Shown here piece after piece: positions 54,354-54,874 of a stretch of DNA of 54,874 nt. The stretch is taken from the NCBI GenBank assembly GCA_031285775.1, contig JAITVN010000011.1:1-54874 (forward strand). The letters run 5' to 3'. The position numbers and the translations under genes are program-made. Origin of the DNA: Streptococcaceae bacterium. GTDB taxonomy: Bacteria; Bacillota; Bacilli; Lactobacillales; Streptococcaceae. The first letter of the stretch is position 1; every line of letters starts with the position of its first letter. Below the pieces are notes generated by a model, which was not told where the DNA came from, made no database searches, and was given only the letters and a program-made list of their open reading frames with translations.

Positions 54354-54874
54354 TGTCTTAGGTAGGTCGAAAGACAAAATGTCCCAATCTTTTGTTCCAA
54401 TAGGTTATTCTAATAAAATGAAAAGGATAGATTTGAACGTGACTGAGACAAAAAAATATCAGACCATAAAGTTAGTTGCCGAAGGCAGAAAAACAAAACA
54501 AAGAGCTTCTGCTGAATTAGCCCTTACTGTCAGACAGGTGAACAGGTTGGTCGTTGCCTATAAAACAAGTGGGAAAGCCTCCTTTGTTCATGGAAATCGT
54601 GGCACTCGGCCCAGGCATGCGATGCCGGAAAGTGTGAGAGCTAAAATTCTTGAACTCTATCACGAGTACCCCTTAGCCCCTAACTTTGTTCACTTTACTG
54701 AAGATTTAAGCCAGAAGCATGGGATTGTTTACTCGGACACTACGATTCGCAAGCTGCTCTATCAGGAAGGGATTCTCTCTCCCAAATCTCAACGAAAGAC
54801 ACGAAAGAAATTCAAAGCTCAAGCCAGAAGAAAAAACGAGGAGATAGCTAAAGTGAACACGCTTCTCCCACTGG
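54354..54874 (+). mobile_element. Left part of an IS1202-like insertion sequence, cut by the window edge
   Basis: The transposase starts at 54418. The left end may be near 54354, where TGTCTTAGGTAGGTCG begins, but no right end is available to confirm the terminal repeat. It lies 106 bases upstream of the oatA-like start on the opposite strand. Confidence 0.5.
54418..54874 (+). CDS. Transposase, IS1202 (ISNCY) group, N-terminal part
   Basis: I read 152 codons from ATG 54418 to the edge without a stop. Residues 10-50 form a helix-turn-helix (KKYQTIKLVAEG, then ASAELALTVRQVNRLV), a linker with GNRGTRPRH follows, and then a second domain with KILELYHEYPLAPNFVHFTEDL and YSDTTIRKLLYQEGI, the arrangement of IS1202-type transposases. 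The DDE catalytic core would lie past the edge. Confidence 0.7.
   Translation, partial: MKRIDLNVTETKKYQTIKLVAEGRKTKQRASAELALTVRQVNRLVVAYKTSGKASFVHGNRGTRPRHAMPESVRAKILELYHEYPLAPNFVHFTEDLSQKHGIVYSDTTIRKLLYQEGILSPKSQRKTRKKFKAQARRKNEEIAKVNTLLPL

Overview
The window looks like chromosomal DNA of a low-GC Gram-positive coccus of the Streptococcaceae, most likely the Lactococcus / Pseudolactococcus group. The ATP synthase operon runs atpEBFHAGDC, and the AtpD, PepC, FtsZ, ClpP and Spx sequences are lactococcal in type. A CtsR box controls clpP and a T-box precedes ileS. Almost all genes lie on the minus strand; only two housekeeping-region genes (21871-22401 and 45269-46522) and the transposase at the right edge are on plus. 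No rRNA, tRNA, CRISPR or prophage was seen.

Layout, left to right. 1-4400: a sugar-acid type PTS operon read leftward (EIIA, EIIB, UlaA-type EIIC, DapA-family lyase, PRD regulator cut by the window edge), with a promoter carrying a cre site and a palindromic operator. 4776-11473: the F1Fo ATP synthase operon from one strong promoter. 11522-16222: comEC-comEA and RNase J2. 16527-19302: a YibE/YibF-type membrane pair with a membrane-anchored hydrolase. 19391-21768: a secreted C39-like cysteine protease with DUF5648 repeats, a decayed DUF4430/ECF locus, and clpP. 21871-26190: an unknown membrane protein, ftsW, a repeat-rich spacer, an MFS exporter and coaE. 26408-35884: the tail of the division cluster (ftsA-ftsZ-ylmE-sepF-ylmG-ylmH-divIVA) and ileS. 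35941-45022: degV, rlmB, pepC, the tatD-rnmV-ksgA operon, spx, recA and era. 45086-54248: a 152-bp structured element, a YhiN-type flavoprotein, the DEAD-box helicase cshA, an unknown exported protein, prfC, a HAD phosphatase and an OatA-like acyltransferase. 54418-end: the start of an IS1202-like transposase.

The most unusual signal concerns translation initiation. Eight genes (yibE-like 19302, 21871, coaE, rlmB, tatD, era, 45269 and prfC) have a -10 box, in five cases an extended TGn -10, only 5-7 bases before their ATG and no Shine-Dalgarno sequence. Their mRNAs should therefore start at, or within about a base of, the start codon (leaderless). Two more genes (cshA and, more weakly, pepC) have a good Shine-Dalgarno far upstream, separated from the ATG by an inverted repeat that could fold it into range. 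Five genes start with TTG (atpD, recA, rnmV, the C39 protein, EIIA). A second cluster of signals lies in the spacers: the switch-like 152-bp element between the divergent leaderless genes era and 45269, and the nested repeat array between ftsW and the MFS gene.

All calls come from reading the sequence; no database or folding program was used.
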